From Bacteroidales bacterium UBA3684 (GTDB lineage Bacteria > Bacteroidota > Bacteroidia > Bacteroidales > P3), in NCBI GenBank assembly GCA_002372855.1, contig DFIZ01000043.1, positions 1 to 14,136 of the forward strand: a DNA stretch of 14,136 bases. Reading direction: 5' to 3'. This document shows, in pieces, positions 6,627 through 13,388 of the stretch. The notes beneath the pieces were generated by a model that saw nothing but the letters and a program-made list of their open reading frames with translations, was not told the origin of the DNA and did no database searches. The stretch's first letter is position 1. Each line of letters starts with the position of its first letter. The position numbers were made by a program, and so were the translations under genes.

Positions 6627-9097
6627 CGCAGTTCGACAATGGTGACGCCCACGCCTCCCAGCTCCACCTTCTCGGGGCGGTAGGTGCGGACTTCGTGCAT
6701 GGTGTGGAGTTCCTGGTGGATGACCTGCATGAGGATGCCGTAGCCTTTGCCGTGGAGGATGCGCACCTCCTTCTCGGAGAGGAGAATGGCCTCGTCGATG
6801 AACTTGTGGAGCATGTCCAAGGCCTCTTCAGCGCGGTGGCCGCGGAGGTCGAGGGTGGGGTTGAAGTTGGCGCGCTTCTCGTTCATGTCGTCGTAGATGG
6901 AGGTGTAGGAAGTGGCTGAGTGACTGAGTGACTGAGAGGCTGAGTTTTTCGGTGTCGGGAGTTTCTGCTTGGCGGTGCCTTGCAGGCGGCTGAGGGGGAT
7001 GGTCATGCGGATGGAGTTGCTCTCCACGACGGCTTTCTTGCCCTTGATTTCGACCACCTGGCCGAAGGTCTCCTCTCCGTCGATGCGGACAATGGTGCCC
7101 ACGGTGACAGGCAAAGCCTGTTCCAATGAGGAATTAGGAATTAGTAATGAGGAATTGGCTGCCGCTTTATTCCTAATTCCTAATTTCTCATTCCTAATTA
7201 TTTCATCTTCATTCTCACGGGTGGCTTCGGCCAGGCGGGCGCGGGCTTGCTGGGTGGCTTCCTTCTCGGCGTGGGCGCTCTTGATGTCGCTGATGGTGCG
7301 CTCGACGGTGCGGTTGGCCCCCTCGAGGATCTGCTGTGCCTCGCGGCGGGCGCCGCCGATGATTTCGTTGCGGCGTGCCTGGAGGTTGTCGCTCAGGCGC
7401 TGGTATTTCTGCGTCACCTCGCTCAGGAACTCGTCGGCCACACGCAGCTCCTCCTTCTTCTTCTCGATTTCTTTCTTGTCCAGTTCCAGCTGTTGCAGCT
7501 GGTGTTCGAAGTTGAGTTGTTCGCGACCCACTTTCTCGCCAGCGCGGTCGAGGATGTCCTTGGGGAAACCGATGCTCTCGGCAATCTCGAAGGCGAAGCT
7601 GGAGCCGGGGTGGCCGACGTTGAGGCGGTAGAGGGGGCGCATGTGTTCGGTGTCGAAGAGCATGGCGCCGTTGACGACGCCGGGCATGTGGTCGGCCAGG
7701 AGTTTGAGGTCGGCATAGTGGGTGGTGACGACGCCGAAGGCCCCCTTGTCGTACAGCTCTTCGAGGACGGCCTCGGCGATGGCGCATCCGGAGCGCGGTT
7801 CGGTGCCGCCGCCCAGCTCGTCGAGGAGAAAGAGGGTGCTCTCGTTGGCGCTGGCCAGGAGCTCCTTCATGTTCTGCAGGTGGGAGGTGTAGGTGGAGAG
7901 GTCGTTGTCGAGGCTCTGCTGGTCGCCGATATCGATGAAGACAGAGGAGAAGAGGCCGCACTCCGACGTGGGGCGCAGGGGCACGGGCATGCCGCACTGC
8001 AGCATGTATTGTAGCAGGCCCACGGCTTTGAGCAGCACGGACTTGCCGCCGGCGTTGGGGCCGGAGATAATGAGGATGCGGGAGGATTGGGAATCCAGTT
8101 GCAGGCTGAACGGTATCACTCCGTCCTTTTTCTGCAGATAGAGTATCGGGTGGCGTGCGTCGAGCCATTCGATGCGGGGCTCGGGGTGGAGCAGAGGCAC
8201 GGCGGCGTTGAGCTCCACGGCCACGCGGGCTTTGGCGCGGAGGAAGTCGATGCGAGCCAGGAAGCGGTAGGCCTCCTCGAGTTGCGGCAGCAGGGGCCGC
8301 AGGCGGTCGCTGAAGGTGAGGAGGATGCGCTGTATCTCGTGGTGCTCGTCGAAGTCCAGTTCGCGCAGGTCGTTGCCCAGCTCCACCACCTCGGAGGGCT
8401 CGACGAAGGCCGTCTGGTGACTGGCGCTCTCGTCCTGTATGAGGCCGCGCATCTTGCGGCGGTGGGTGGTGAGGAGGGGGATGACGGGGCGGCCGTCGCG
8501 GATGGTCACCTCGGCGCCTTCGGGGGCCCAGCCTTCGCGCTTGGCGCGGGCCAGGGCGCTGTTGACCTGGGCGTCGACCTCGGCGGCCTTGCGGGCCTTG
8601 GTGCGCCGTATCTCGGCTAGGGCGGGGGAGGCGTTGTCGTAGAGCTCGCCGTGGTCGTCGATGAGCTGGCCCAGGAGCGAGTTGATGACGTTGAGCTGCG
8701 AGGCTTTGCCGCCGTAGCCCAGCTCCACCTCGACGGCCACGTTGCGCAGCGCCTCGTATTGGATGTGCTCCTCGGCGGTGAGGAAATAGTAGCATTCGCG
8801 GATGGTGCGCAGGGAGAGTTTGAGGTCGAAGAGGGCCTCGAGGGGAATGAAGGTGTTGCCCACGCGCAGGTGGGTGAAGATGGGGGTGAGGTCGATGAAG
8901 TCCTGCTGGGGGAATTCGCTTTCCATGAGGACAATCTGGCGCATCTCCTCGGTGAGCTGCAGCTCGTGGCGCAGGGTGTCGTAGTCGGTGGAGAAGTCCA
9001 TGGCGTCGACCATCTGGCGGGCCAGGGCGTTGGTGGTGTGCTCCGCCACCATCTGGCGGATACGGTCGAAGCCTAGTTTCTGTTCTATATTGTTCAT
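6623..9097 (-). CDS. mutS2: Endonuclease MutS2
   Basis: MutS2 is a MutS-family ATPase with a C-terminal Smr nuclease domain. Family members suppress homologous recombination by acting on branched DNA, and some split collided ribosomes. At 824 aa it is near the usual length. The N-terminal region has no MutS mismatch-recognition domain. Walker A GPNAGGKS is at 346-353 and Walker B TLFLLDELGGGTEP at 421-434, followed by TTHYADLK. A long coiled coil spans about 525-635. The Smr domain carries LDLRGH (749-754) and HGKGYG (782-787), with the end GGVGVTIVELR typical of Smr. The linker between coil and Smr holds two repeat insertions (residues 633-658 and 721-728). The start codon abuts the stop of the nitrilase gene (TAAATG), so it is the last gene of the operon. 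Its own stop overlaps that of the convergent gene. Confidence 0.97.
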   Translation of the reverse strand: MNNIEQKLGFDRIRQMVAEHTTNALARQMVDAMDFSTDYDTLRHELQLTEEMRQIVLMESEFPQQDFIDLTPIFTHLRVGNTFIPLEALFDLKLSLRTIRECYYFLTAEEHIQYEALRNVAVEVELGYGGKASQLNVINSLLGQLIDDHGELYDNASPALAEIRRTKARKAAEVDAQVNSALARAKREGWAPEGAEVTIRDGRPVIPLLTTHRRKMRGLIQDESASHQTAFVEPSEVVELGNDLRELDFDEHHEIQRILLTFSDRLRPLLPQLEEAYRFLARIDFLRAKARVAVELNAAVPLLHPEPRIEWLDARHPILYLQKKDGVIPFSLQLDSQSSRILIISGPNAGGKSVLLKAVGLLQYMLQCGMPVPLRPTSECGLFSSVFIDIGDQQSLDNDLSTYTSHLQNMKELLASANESTLFLLDELGGGTEPRSGCAIAEAVLEELYDKGAFGVVTTHYADLKLLADHMPGVVNGAMLFDTEHMRPLYRLNVGHPGSSFAFEIAESIGFPKDILDRAGEKVGREQLNFEHQLQQLELDKKEIEKKKEELRVADEFLSEVTQKYQRLSDNLQARRNEIIGGARREAQQILEGANRTVERTISDIKSAHAEKEATQQARARLAEATRENEDEIIRNEKLGIRNKAAANSSLLIPNSSLEQALPVTVGTIVRIDGEETFGQVVEIKGKKAVVESNSIRMTIPLSRLQGTAKQKLPTPKNSASQSLSHSATSYTSIYDDMNEKRANFNPTLDLRGHRAEEALDMLHKFIDEAILLSEKEVRILHGKGYGILMQVIHQELHTMHEVRTYRPEKVELGGVGVTIVELR
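6913..6944. repeat. 8-bp minisatellite inside mutS2
   Basis: Four 8-base units (TGGCTGAG, TGACTGAG twice, AGGCTGAG) encode SQSLSHSA, residues 721-728, in the linker just before the Smr domain. Frame is maintained although the unit is not a multiple of three. Confidence 0.85.
7125..7200. repeat. Palindromic GGAATTAG-type element inside mutS2
   Basis: The left arm is made of GGAATTA units (about 7128-7156) and the right arm of the complementary TCCTAATT units (about 7169-7200), around a spacer GGCTGCCGCTTT. Positions 7128-7144 pair with 7173-7189 at 16 of 17 bases. It is translated in frame as residues 633-658 of MutS2. It belongs to the same family as the repeat at 4028-4064. Confidence 0.85.
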
Positions 9098-9853
9098 TTA
9101 ATCGAAGTCAAGGTATAAGGGCCATTTCTGGCGGAAGGAGTCGAGGCGTTGGCGGTCGAGGGTAGCGGTGAGGCAGAGGGACCCGTCGGCGGTGCCGACG
9201 GGCATGCTGAAGCCTTTGTAGTCGATGATGGCGCTGTCGCCGCTGTATTCGCCGCCGACGCCGTCGATGCCGGTGCGGTTGCAGCCGACGACATAGCAAA
9301 GGTTCTCGATGGCGCGGGCGCGGAGGAGGGTGGTCCAGGCCTCGCGGCGGCTGGCGGGCCAGTTGGCGCAGACAAGGAGGAGGTCGTAGGCCAGGCCGTC
9401 GTTGCGGAGCCACTTGGGGAAGCGCAGGTCGTAGCAGACGGCGGGCTTGATGCGCCAGCCTTGGTATTCGAAGACCGTGCGGCAGGTGCCACGGCTGATG
9501 ATGTCGTGCTCGCCGCTAGGGCGGAAGGTGTGGGCCTTGTCGTAAAAGCCATAGGTGCCGTCGGGGAGGACCCAATGCAAGCGGTTGAAACAGCAGTCGC
9601 CCTCGCGGACAATCCAGGTGCCGACGAGGAGCACGTTGTGCTTCGAGGCCATTTCCTGTGCCCAGCGCAGGGTGGGACCGTCGGGGGCTTCGGCCAGCGA
9701 GGCCATGTGGTCGCCGAAGCCGGTGGTGAAGGTCTCGGGAACAACGAAGATGTCTGTTTCCGATGGGACGGATGCCAAAGCCTCCGCCACCTGACGGCGG
9801 TTCTCTTCGGGCTGCGCCCAAGCGATATTGTGTTGATAGAGGGTTATGACCAT
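9098..9853 (-). CDS. Carbon-nitrogen hydrolase (nitrilase superfamily, omega-amidase/YafV-like)
   Basis: This 251-aa soluble protein has the Glu-Lys-Cys triad of the nitrilase superfamily: E40 in DIFVVPETF, K106 in FYDKAH, and C140 in IKPAVCYDLRFP. The pattern PE.f.tGF and the length match the omega-amidase (Nit2/YafV) branch. That branch hydrolyses alpha-ketoglutaramate or related amides to the 2-oxo acid and ammonia, repairing a side product of glutamine transamination. YafV itself is cytoplasmic, and no signal peptide is seen here. The start ATG overlaps the end of ribF by 10 bases, and the stop directly abuts the mutS2 start (TAAATG), so it is in the middle of the operon. The superfamily is certain; the exact amide substrate is inferred from resemblance. 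Confidence 0.9.
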   Translation of the reverse strand: MVITLYQHNIAWAQPEENRRQVAEALASVPSETDIFVVPETFTTGFGDHMASLAEAPDGPTLRWAQEMASKHNVLLVGTWIVREGDCCFNRLHWVLPDGTYGFYDKAHTFRPSGEHDIISRGTCRTVFEYQGWRIKPAVCYDLRFPKWLRNDGLAYDLLLVCANWPASRREAWTTLLRARAIENLCYVVGCNRTGIDGVGGEYSGDSAIIDYKGFSMPVGTADGSLCLTATLDRQRLDSFRQKWPLYLDFD

Positions 9854-10749
9854 AAGCGTGTCTGTTCAAGGTCTTTCTGCAACTGCTGCTGCAGCGCTTC
9901 GGGGGTGGAGAAATGCTCGATGTCGCGCAGGCGGTGGAGGAACTCGACGTTGACCGTCTGGCCGTAGAGGTCGCCGTGGAAGTCGAGCAGGTGCACTTCG
10001 AGGGTGGGTTGGTCGATGCCGAAGGTGGGGGCTGCACCGAGGTTGGCCATGCCGACATGAGTGGAGAGCTTTACGGCGTAGACGCCCTCCTTGGGGAGCA
10101 TCTTGCGGGTCTGGGAGAGGTCGATGTTGGCGGTGGGGAACCCGAGGGTGTGGCCCACGCCACGTCCGTGCTGCACGGCTCCCGCGACGGCGAAGGGACG
10201 TCCCAGGAGGGCCGAGGTTTCGTCGACGGCACCGCGCTCCAGGGTCTCGCGGATGCGGCTGGAGCTGATGGGGGAGCCCTCCACCTGATAGGGTTCTCCA
10301 CGATGCAGGGAAAATCCCAACTCGGAGGCCAAAAGCGGCAGACGGTCGAAGTCGTCGCCCTGCTTGCTGCCAAAACGGCTGTCGTATCCCAGCAGGAGGG
10401 CGTGCATGTTCAGATGCTCGAAGAGCAGGCGTGCCATCGCACAGGCCGACAGCTGTGCCACCTCGGCGGTGAAGGTCAGCACGGCGACATAGCGGGCCCC
10501 CGCCGCGAAGAGCAGCCGCAGGTGCTCCTCCGGGTCGTCTAGCCAGTACTCGCTCTGCCGACGGCCGAGGACGAAGGAGGGGTGGGAGGTGAGGGTGACG
10601 ACGAGAGGGGAGAGTTGGGAGTTGATGGCTGAGAGTTGGTGGATGAGGGCTTGGTGGCCGCGATGCACACCGTCGAAGACACCGACGGTGACGGCGGTGG
10701 GGTCGGGAATGGCGTGGATGGGACCGTGTATGTCGTAGAGTTGGAACAT
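9844..10749 (-). CDS. ribF: Bifunctional riboflavin kinase/FAD synthetase
   Basis: RibF converts riboflavin to FMN (C-terminal kinase) and FMN to FAD (N-terminal adenylyltransferase) in the cytoplasm. The 301-aa length is typical. The FAD synthetase domain shows VGVFDGVHRGH (22-32), the nucleotidyltransferase HxGH-like site, GYDSRFG (121-127) and ISSSRIR (161-167; usually ISSTxIR). The kinase domain shows GHTLGFPTANI (199-209) and EVHLLDFHGDLYG (251-263). Residues 37-48 (HQLSAINSQLSP) are encoded by a small repeat directly after the first active-site loop. The start abuts the preceding stop (TAAATG) and the end overlaps the nitrilase gene by 10 bases. No riboswitch is visible ahead of it, as expected for a gene inside an operon. 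Confidence 0.97.
   Translation of the reverse strand: MFQLYDIHGPIHAIPDPTAVTVGVFDGVHRGHQALIHQLSAINSQLSPLVVTLTSHPSFVLGRRQSEYWLDDPEEHLRLLFAAGARYVAVLTFTAEVAQLSACAMARLLFEHLNMHALLLGYDSRFGSKQGDDFDRLPLLASELGFSLHRGEPYQVEGSPISSSRIRETLERGAVDETSALLGRPFAVAGAVQHGRGVGHTLGFPTANIDLSQTRKMLPKEGVYAVKLSTHVGMANLGAAPTFGIDQPTLEVHLLDFHGDLYGQTVNVEFLHRLRDIEHFSTPEALQQQLQKDLEQTRLWS
10608..10644. repeat. GAGAGTTGG-type repeat inside ribF
   Basis: Variants GAGAGTTGGGA, GTTGATGGCT and GAGAGTTGGTG stand in tandem. They encode residues 37-48 (HQLSAINSQLSP) of RibF, in the helix after the FDGVHRGH motif. The repeat is degenerate, so the assignment is less certain than for the other minisatellites. Confidence 0.6.
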
Positions 10750-11925
10750 TTAGTGCAGTTTGATAGTAGGGCGGAACATTACGGTGGCTCCGACGGAGAA
10801 CTGGTTTCGGTGGCCGTATTCCTTGGTGGTGCCGTCGGCGAAGGTGCCCGTGGAGGGCAGGTAGTGGTAGAGGGTGCCGCGGAAAGTGAGGATGCAAGAG
10901 GGCAGGGGATTCCATCGCCATCCCACGCTGAGTGTGGCCACGCGTGTGCGGTCGAAGGTCAGTCCGGCGGTGTTGGCCGAGAGGTTGGAGAAGTGCCAAC
11001 TGCCCAGCAAAGGGACGAAGCCCTTGCCGTGCCAGTAGCTGGCCAGAAGGAGCCAGCTTTCGTTGATTTCCATCTGCAGCTCGGGGTAAATGCCCCAGCC
11101 CTGGGAGAAGGGTACGGTGGCGTTGCCGTGCTGGTGATACCACATCACACGGCAACTCAGGTCGAAGTACAGGTCAAAGTAACAATTGAAGACGGGATAG
11201 TTGTTGGTAATTCCCAATCCGGTGGCGGCGTTGAAGTTGTTGTTGATGTTGTGGCTCACCGACATGTTCTGCCCGCCCTCGTGCTGGACGACGAAGTGCA
11301 GGGGCAGATAGACGTACCAGAAATCATTGATAAAGTGATAAAGCTTGCCGGAAAGACCTGCGGTGAAGCGCTCGGGCACTGGGCTGCGGTCCCAAATGTA
11401 CTCGCGCCAGTCGGTCCAGATGTCCACGTTGAACCAACGGCCGTTGACTTCCAGTTCGAAACCGGCCTCGGGGTCGCCCACCAGCTGGCGTTCGTCGTTA
11501 TAGAGAGGCATGGGCAGACGGTGACCACTGTTGTCCAGACAACCCATCTTCAGCCTTATCTGCGGCGTGAATTGTATTTTGGCTTGTAACCACGGAAGGA
11601 TATGCATGGGGCGCGAAATGCTGTCATACAATGGGTAGGCTCCATAGGCCGTTGTGGCAGGATAGTCGCGAGCTCCCCAATAGTAGAGCCAGTGCAGACC
11701 TCCGCTGAGGGTTACCTTGTCGTGCAGCTTCCATTCCACCTTGGGTTGCAGCACGAATCCCGGCAGCGTGTAGCCGCTGAGGCGGTCGCCGAAGTACTCG
11801 TTGTCGATGAAGAACGTGGCTCCGTCGACGTAGAGGAAGAGGTTGTTGGTGTCCTGGGCGGAAGATGAACTTATAGGACTTATAAGTCCTATGAGCCCTA
11901 TAAGTCCTATAAGTTTGAGTTTCAT
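10750..11925 (-). CDS. Putative outer-membrane/secreted beta-rich protein, family unknown
   Basis: I do not recognise a family for this 391-aa protein. It has an N-terminal signal (residues 1 to about 23) whose hydrophobic core, LIGLIGLIGLI, is encoded by a 9-bp repeat. The mature part is rich in aromatic residues and alternating polar/hydrophobic strands (such as VEWKLHDKVTLSGGLHWLYYW and VATLSVGWRWNPLP read in overlapping short stretches) and ends with FSVGATVMFRPTIKLH. This pattern suits an outer-membrane beta barrel. There is no lipobox. Its ATG overlaps the stop of the TlpA-like gene (ATGA), and its stop abuts the ribF start, so it belongs to the operon. Its placement beside a thiol-disulfide lipoprotein hints at an envelope role, but nothing more specific can be said. 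Confidence 0.6.
   Translation of the reverse strand: MKLKLIGLIGLIGLISPISSSSAQDTNNLFLYVDGATFFIDNEYFGDRLSGYTLPGFVLQPKVEWKLHDKVTLSGGLHWLYYWGARDYPATTAYGAYPLYDSISRPMHILPWLQAKIQFTPQIRLKMGCLDNSGHRLPMPLYNDERQLVGDPEAGFELEVNGRWFNVDIWTDWREYIWDRSPVPERFTAGLSGKLYHFINDFWYVYLPLHFVVQHEGGQNMSVSHNINNNFNAATGLGITNNYPVFNCYFDLYFDLSCRVMWYHQHGNATVPFSQGWGIYPELQMEINESWLLLASYWHGKGFVPLLGSWHFSNLSANTAGLTFDRTRVATLSVGWRWNPLPSCILTFRGTLYHYLPSTGTFADGTTKEYGHRNQFSVGATVMFRPTIKLH
11869..11916. repeat. 9-bp TATAAGTCC repeat forming a signal-peptide core
   Basis: Units TATAAGTCC, TATGAGCCC, TATAAGTCC and TATAAGTTT (11881-11916) are preceded by the inverted form ACTTATAGGAC (11869-11879), giving an inverted repeat centred on GGACTTATAAGTCC. 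On the coding strand each unit reads Leu-Ile-Gly, building the hydrophobic stretch of the signal peptide of the 391-aa protein. Confidence 0.9.
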
Positions 11926-13034
11926 TTTCCTAATGCTTTCTTGATGGCTTCCTCGATGTCCTTGTCGCGGAGGTCGCGGGCGAGGATGGTGCCGTCGGCG
12001 CCGATGAGCATAATCTGCGGGATGCCCTGCACGCCGTAGGTGTCGGTGGCGGTGCGGGTGCTGTCGACGAGGACGGGATATTTGATGCCGAGGTCAGCGA
12101 TGACCTTCTGCAGGTCGGCTGCGCGCTTCTCGGCATTGCCGCGCTCCCACACGTTGAGGCCCACCAGCACGAGGCCTTGGCCTTTGTACTTGTTCCACAG
12201 GCCGATGAGGTTGTTCTCAATCTCCTGACGGCAGGGGCCGCACCACGAGGCGAAGAAGTCCACGAGGGTCAGATGGCCGTTGGCCAGGTCGCTGAGCTTG
12301 CCGTCCTTGAGCTCGCCGTTCTCTGAGCGCCACTGGCCCTCAATGTCGACGTAGGGGTGGCCTGCCGAGGTGGCGTCGGCCTTGCGCAGCTCCTCCAGCA
12401 TGTCCTGCAGGGGCTCATAGGAGGTGATGACCGGGGCGGCGACCTTCAGGATGCTGTCCAACTCGTTGTAGGACAGCGCATCGCTCTGCACCAGACATTC
12501 GAGGCCTATGGCACCGAGGATGTTGTCGTGGTTGCCGTTGTAGAGCTCGCGCGAGGCGTCAATCATGCGTTGGTTGCCGATTTCGGAGATGCTGTCGAGC
12601 TTCTTCTCGGCCTCGGCGCGCTGCTCGGCGTCGGGAGTGTTGTAGAGGGCTGTCCACATGTCCATCTCCTGTGTGAGGTCTTCCATCTTGGTCTTCTGGA
12701 TGAAATTGAACATCTGGTCGTTGAGCGGGGTGCCCCACAGGCTGTCGGTGGTGACATGGATCGTGCCGGGCTCCACCACAAGCATGGTGCCGCCGCCGTG
12801 GGTGGCAACAGCGCCCACCCAGGGCGACTCGACCGTGCCTGCGAAGGCGAAGCGACCCTCGCTGATGGTCGCGCTGTCCACAATCTCGTCCATGGTTTGG
12901 CTGACGAGGTAGACCGTCTGTCCGTTCATGTCGTCGAAGCCCTGAGCCTCAATCTTGTAATTGTTACTGTTTCCGCAGCTGGCCAGCACAAGCGTAACTG
13001 CCGCTGCAAAAAGCATTTGCATCGTTTTTTTCAT
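11922..13034 (-). CDS. TlpA-type thioredoxin-fold lipoprotein with DUF4369-like N-terminus
   Basis: This 370-aa protein starts with an SPII signal, MKKTMQMLFAAAVTLVLASC, with the lipobox Cys at residue 20. Residues about 25-95 form a beta-rich domain of the DUF4369 type that precedes thioredoxin domains in many Bacteroidota (YKIEAQGFDDMNGQTVYL). A helical linker follows (about 105-225). The C-terminal thioredoxin-like domain has FFASWCGPCRQE with the redox pair C265/C268 and the cis-proline in GVQGIPQ (P339). It probably acts on protein thiols in the periplasm, anchored to a membrane. I use the ATG at 13034 rather than the longer frame to 13097: it gives a clean signal peptide and lies 25 bases downstream of a TATCTTTG promoter element. 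It is the first gene of the five-gene operon. The redox partner is not known. Confidence 0.92.
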   Translation of the reverse strand: MKKTMQMLFAAAVTLVLASCGNSNNYKIEAQGFDDMNGQTVYLVSQTMDEIVDSATISEGRFAFAGTVESPWVGAVATHGGGTMLVVEPGTIHVTTDSLWGTPLNDQMFNFIQKTKMEDLTQEMDMWTALYNTPDAEQRAEAEKKLDSISEIGNQRMIDASRELYNGNHDNILGAIGLECLVQSDALSYNELDSILKVAAPVITSYEPLQDMLEELRKADATSAGHPYVDIEGQWRSENGELKDGKLSDLANGHLTLVDFFASWCGPCRQEIENNLIGLWNKYKGQGLVLVGLNVWERGNAEKRAADLQKVIADLGIKYPVLVDSTRTATDTYGVQGIPQIMLIGADGTILARDLRDKDIEEAIKKALGK

Positions 13035-13059
13035 TGTTTCTATTATTAAATAACGGCTG

Positions 13060-13089
13060 CAAAGATACAAAAAATTTTTTAATCGCAAC
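13060..13089 (-). promoter_or_regulatory. Promoter of the tlpA-omp-ribF-nit-mutS2 operon
   Basis: On the minus strand, TATCTTTG (13067-13060) is a perfect -7 element. A GTTG (13089-13086) stands 18 bases upstream as a fair -33. The leader to the ATG at 13034 is about 20 bases. The 13-base string around the -7 (GTATCTTTGCAGC on the minus strand) is identical to that at hydF. Confidence 0.75.
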
Positions 13090-13094
13090 CCTCC

Positions 13095-13188
13095 CATGTT
13101 CTTCTGGAGCGCATGATGGTATGAAGAGGGTATAAAGATGGTAAGAAGATGGGAAGAAGATGGTAGGTTAAGTGTACTGGTTGTCAGT
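13095..13188. repeat. Dispersed intergenic repeat, copy 2
   Basis: Gap-free partner of 2092-2185, with the same order and spacing: CATGTTCTTC (13095-13104), the identical 27-base core (13139-13165) and GTACTG (13174-13179). As in copy 1, it sits upstream of a leftward TATCTTTG promoter in a divergent gap. Confidence 0.75.
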
Positions 13189-13322
13189 ATTTTGGAAAAA
13201 TGTTAAAATTTATCGTAATTCGATATTCCTGTTGTTCGATGGCGTGAAAAAGATTTTTCTTCCGCTGATGGTTGGTAATCAGGGAGTAATGGATGTTTTT
13301 CCACTGAAGGTGAAATTTTTCT

Positions 13323-13353
13323 GTTGCCATGTCGAAAAAAAGTTGTATCTTTG
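13323..13353 (+). promoter_or_regulatory. guaB promoter
   Basis: GTTG (13323-13326), 19 bases, then TATCTTTG (13346-13353) matches the Bacteroidota consensus. The leader to the ATG at 13389 is about 30 bases and AT-rich, without a Shine-Dalgarno sequence. Confidence 0.8.
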
Positions 13354-13388
13354 CAAATTAATATTTTTAAGAATAAAATTTATAAATC

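Larger units (their letters stand above)
13035..13388. other. Divergent intergenic region between the tlpA-like gene and guaB
   Basis: This 354-base AT-rich gap has no convincing gene. It holds the leftward operon promoter, the second copy of the dispersed repeat, an unremarkable AT-rich stretch (about 13190-13320) and the guaB promoter. A rightward 78-codon frame from 13172 runs through the guaB promoter and start and is not credible. Confidence 0.8.

Noticed and set aside
7215..8795. 526-codon alternative frame inside mutS2
   Set aside because: Extremely Arg/Pro-rich product in the +1 frame of a clearly conserved gene; a shadow.
13035..13097. N-terminal extension of the TlpA-like lipoprotein by 21 codons
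   Set aside because: It runs through the -7 promoter element and would bury the lipoprotein signal.
13354..13388. Purine riboswitch ahead of guaB
   Set aside because: The leader is only about 30 bases and AT-rich, too short for an aptamer.
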